This document shows positions 31,398 through 31,849 of a DNA stretch of 31,849 nucleotides, piece after piece; position 1 is the stretch's first letter, and every line of letters begins with the position of its first letter. This stretch comes from CAZHWR01 sp964536085. Its GTDB lineage: Bacteria; Bacillota; Clostridia; Oscillospirales; Ruminococcaceae. The position numbers and the translations under genes are program-made. The notes under the pieces are model-generated. The model worked only from the letters and a program-made list of their open reading frames with translations, did no database searches and was not told where the DNA came from. The stretch is from NCBI GenBank assembly GCA_964536085.1, contig CAZHWR010000020.1:1-31849 (forward strand), written 5' to 3'.

Positions 31398-31823
31398 TTA
31401 CTGAAATTTAGTGGATATTGATAATTTAGTCCCTGGTGATTTCAAAAATATTTTTTGTATCCCTTTTCCCAATGCACTTACGGGTGCGCATAGCGCAAAC
31501 CACAGCGCTGAATACAGCGGACATATTTGACCGAGCAGATTAAAACGCATCGCTGAATAGTCCCATACGTTCCATTTAAGAGCAATATTCACAACGCATC
31601 CTACGCAAAATTCAGCGGTAGTTATTATTCCCGAACCTATTAAACACCGCTCCCAAAGCCTGGCTGCTTTCAGTTTTGCGTTGGTTATATAAATACATAA
31701 AAAGCATGCGCCTCCGGTTAATGTCATCGTCCAGTGAGTGAAGCCGCGCCATAATATTTCAATTAAACTGTAGCCCGCCGCACCTACTAAATAAACAAAC
31801 GATAATTCCTTTACCTTTTTCAT
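31398..31823 (-). CDS. CmpB-type (putative ABC-transporter type IV) membrane protein
   Basis: A 141-residue protein with about four membrane helices, of the family labelled putative ABC transporter permease CmpB (PF06541-like). Typical are GYSLIEILWRGFTHWTMTLT near the start, TTAEFCVGCVVNIALKWNVW with DYSA, and NLLGQICPLYSALWF. No ATPase partner is nearby and the transport label is unproven. The ATG at 31821-31823 follows GGGGAACGACAGAG at a long distance. The gene ends about 30 nt from the LRR promoter. Confidence 0.88.
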   Translation of the reverse strand: MKKVKELSFVYLVGAAGYSLIEILWRGFTHWTMTLTGGACFLCIYITNAKLKAARLWERCLIGSGIITTAEFCVGCVVNIALKWNVWDYSAMRFNLLGQICPLYSALWFALCAPVSALGKGIQKIFLKSPGTKLSISTKFQ

Positions 31824-31849
31824 TTTTACTCTGTCGTTCCCCTTACGTA

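Noticed and set aside
1..31849. CRISPR arrays, tRNA/rRNA genes, IS elements, phage genes, toxin-antitoxin or defence systems
   Set aside because: Looked for; no repeat arrays, transposase, integrase or cloverleaf-like sequence was seen.

Overview
The window looks like chromosome from a spore-forming anaerobe of the Clostridia, probably an Oscillospiraceae/Ruminococcaceae-type organism. This is inferred from a SpoVM-like gene, a reverse-domain rubrerythrin, a complete Rnf complex with ApbE, an FMN-riboswitch-controlled RibU, and a block of genes in the order known from the Bacillus subtilis yloC-to-spoVM region. Nearly everything is on the minus strand, so the text runs from high to low coordinates. 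I saw no tRNA, rRNA, CRISPR array, insertion sequence or prophage.

Right end (about 31.8-29.4 kb): a CmpB-type membrane protein, a secreted BspA-like leucine-rich-repeat protein, and, on the plus strand, a small lipoprotein that looks like a degenerate FMN-binding domain. The lipoprotein diverges from the next cluster.

Rnf region (29.4-22.1 kb): one promoter drives apbE, a NusG-domain-II membrane protein, a Gx/HepT-component-I-like membrane protein and rnfC-D-G-E-A-B. Rnf couples ferredoxin:NAD+ oxidoreduction to ion pumping. ApbE attaches FMN to RnfG and RnfD. Downstream lie a secreted ComEC/Rec2-like metallo-hydrolase and its usual DUF3006 partner. A 15-bp bidirectional terminator separates them from a plus-strand gene for a 110-residue protein with 19 cysteines.

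Housekeeping block (20.3-5.9 kb): yicC, remA, gmk, rpoZ, coaBC, priA, def, fmt, rsmB, rlmN, prpC, prkC, rsgA, thiN, then two very small genes: a 53-residue membrane protein and a 25-residue SpoVM. The order matches B. subtilis, but rpe is missing between rsgA and thiN. It combines rRNA modification, formyl-Met processing, replication restart, CoA synthesis, and the PASTA kinase/phosphatase pair.

Between spoVM and the next operon is a compact structured RNA candidate of about 75 nt. It has its own promoter and a terminator stem, and a potential pseudoknot.

Left end (5.7-0 kb): a YqeG-type HAD phosphatase, an endonuclease-IV-like TIM barrel, aroQ and an Xaa-Pro peptidase form one operon. Then come efp with a CD1247-type acidic zinc-ribbon protein, the FMN riboswitch with ribU, and a rubrerythrin cut by the window edge. 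Flavin uptake, flavin attachment and flavin-dependent electron transfer recur through the window.
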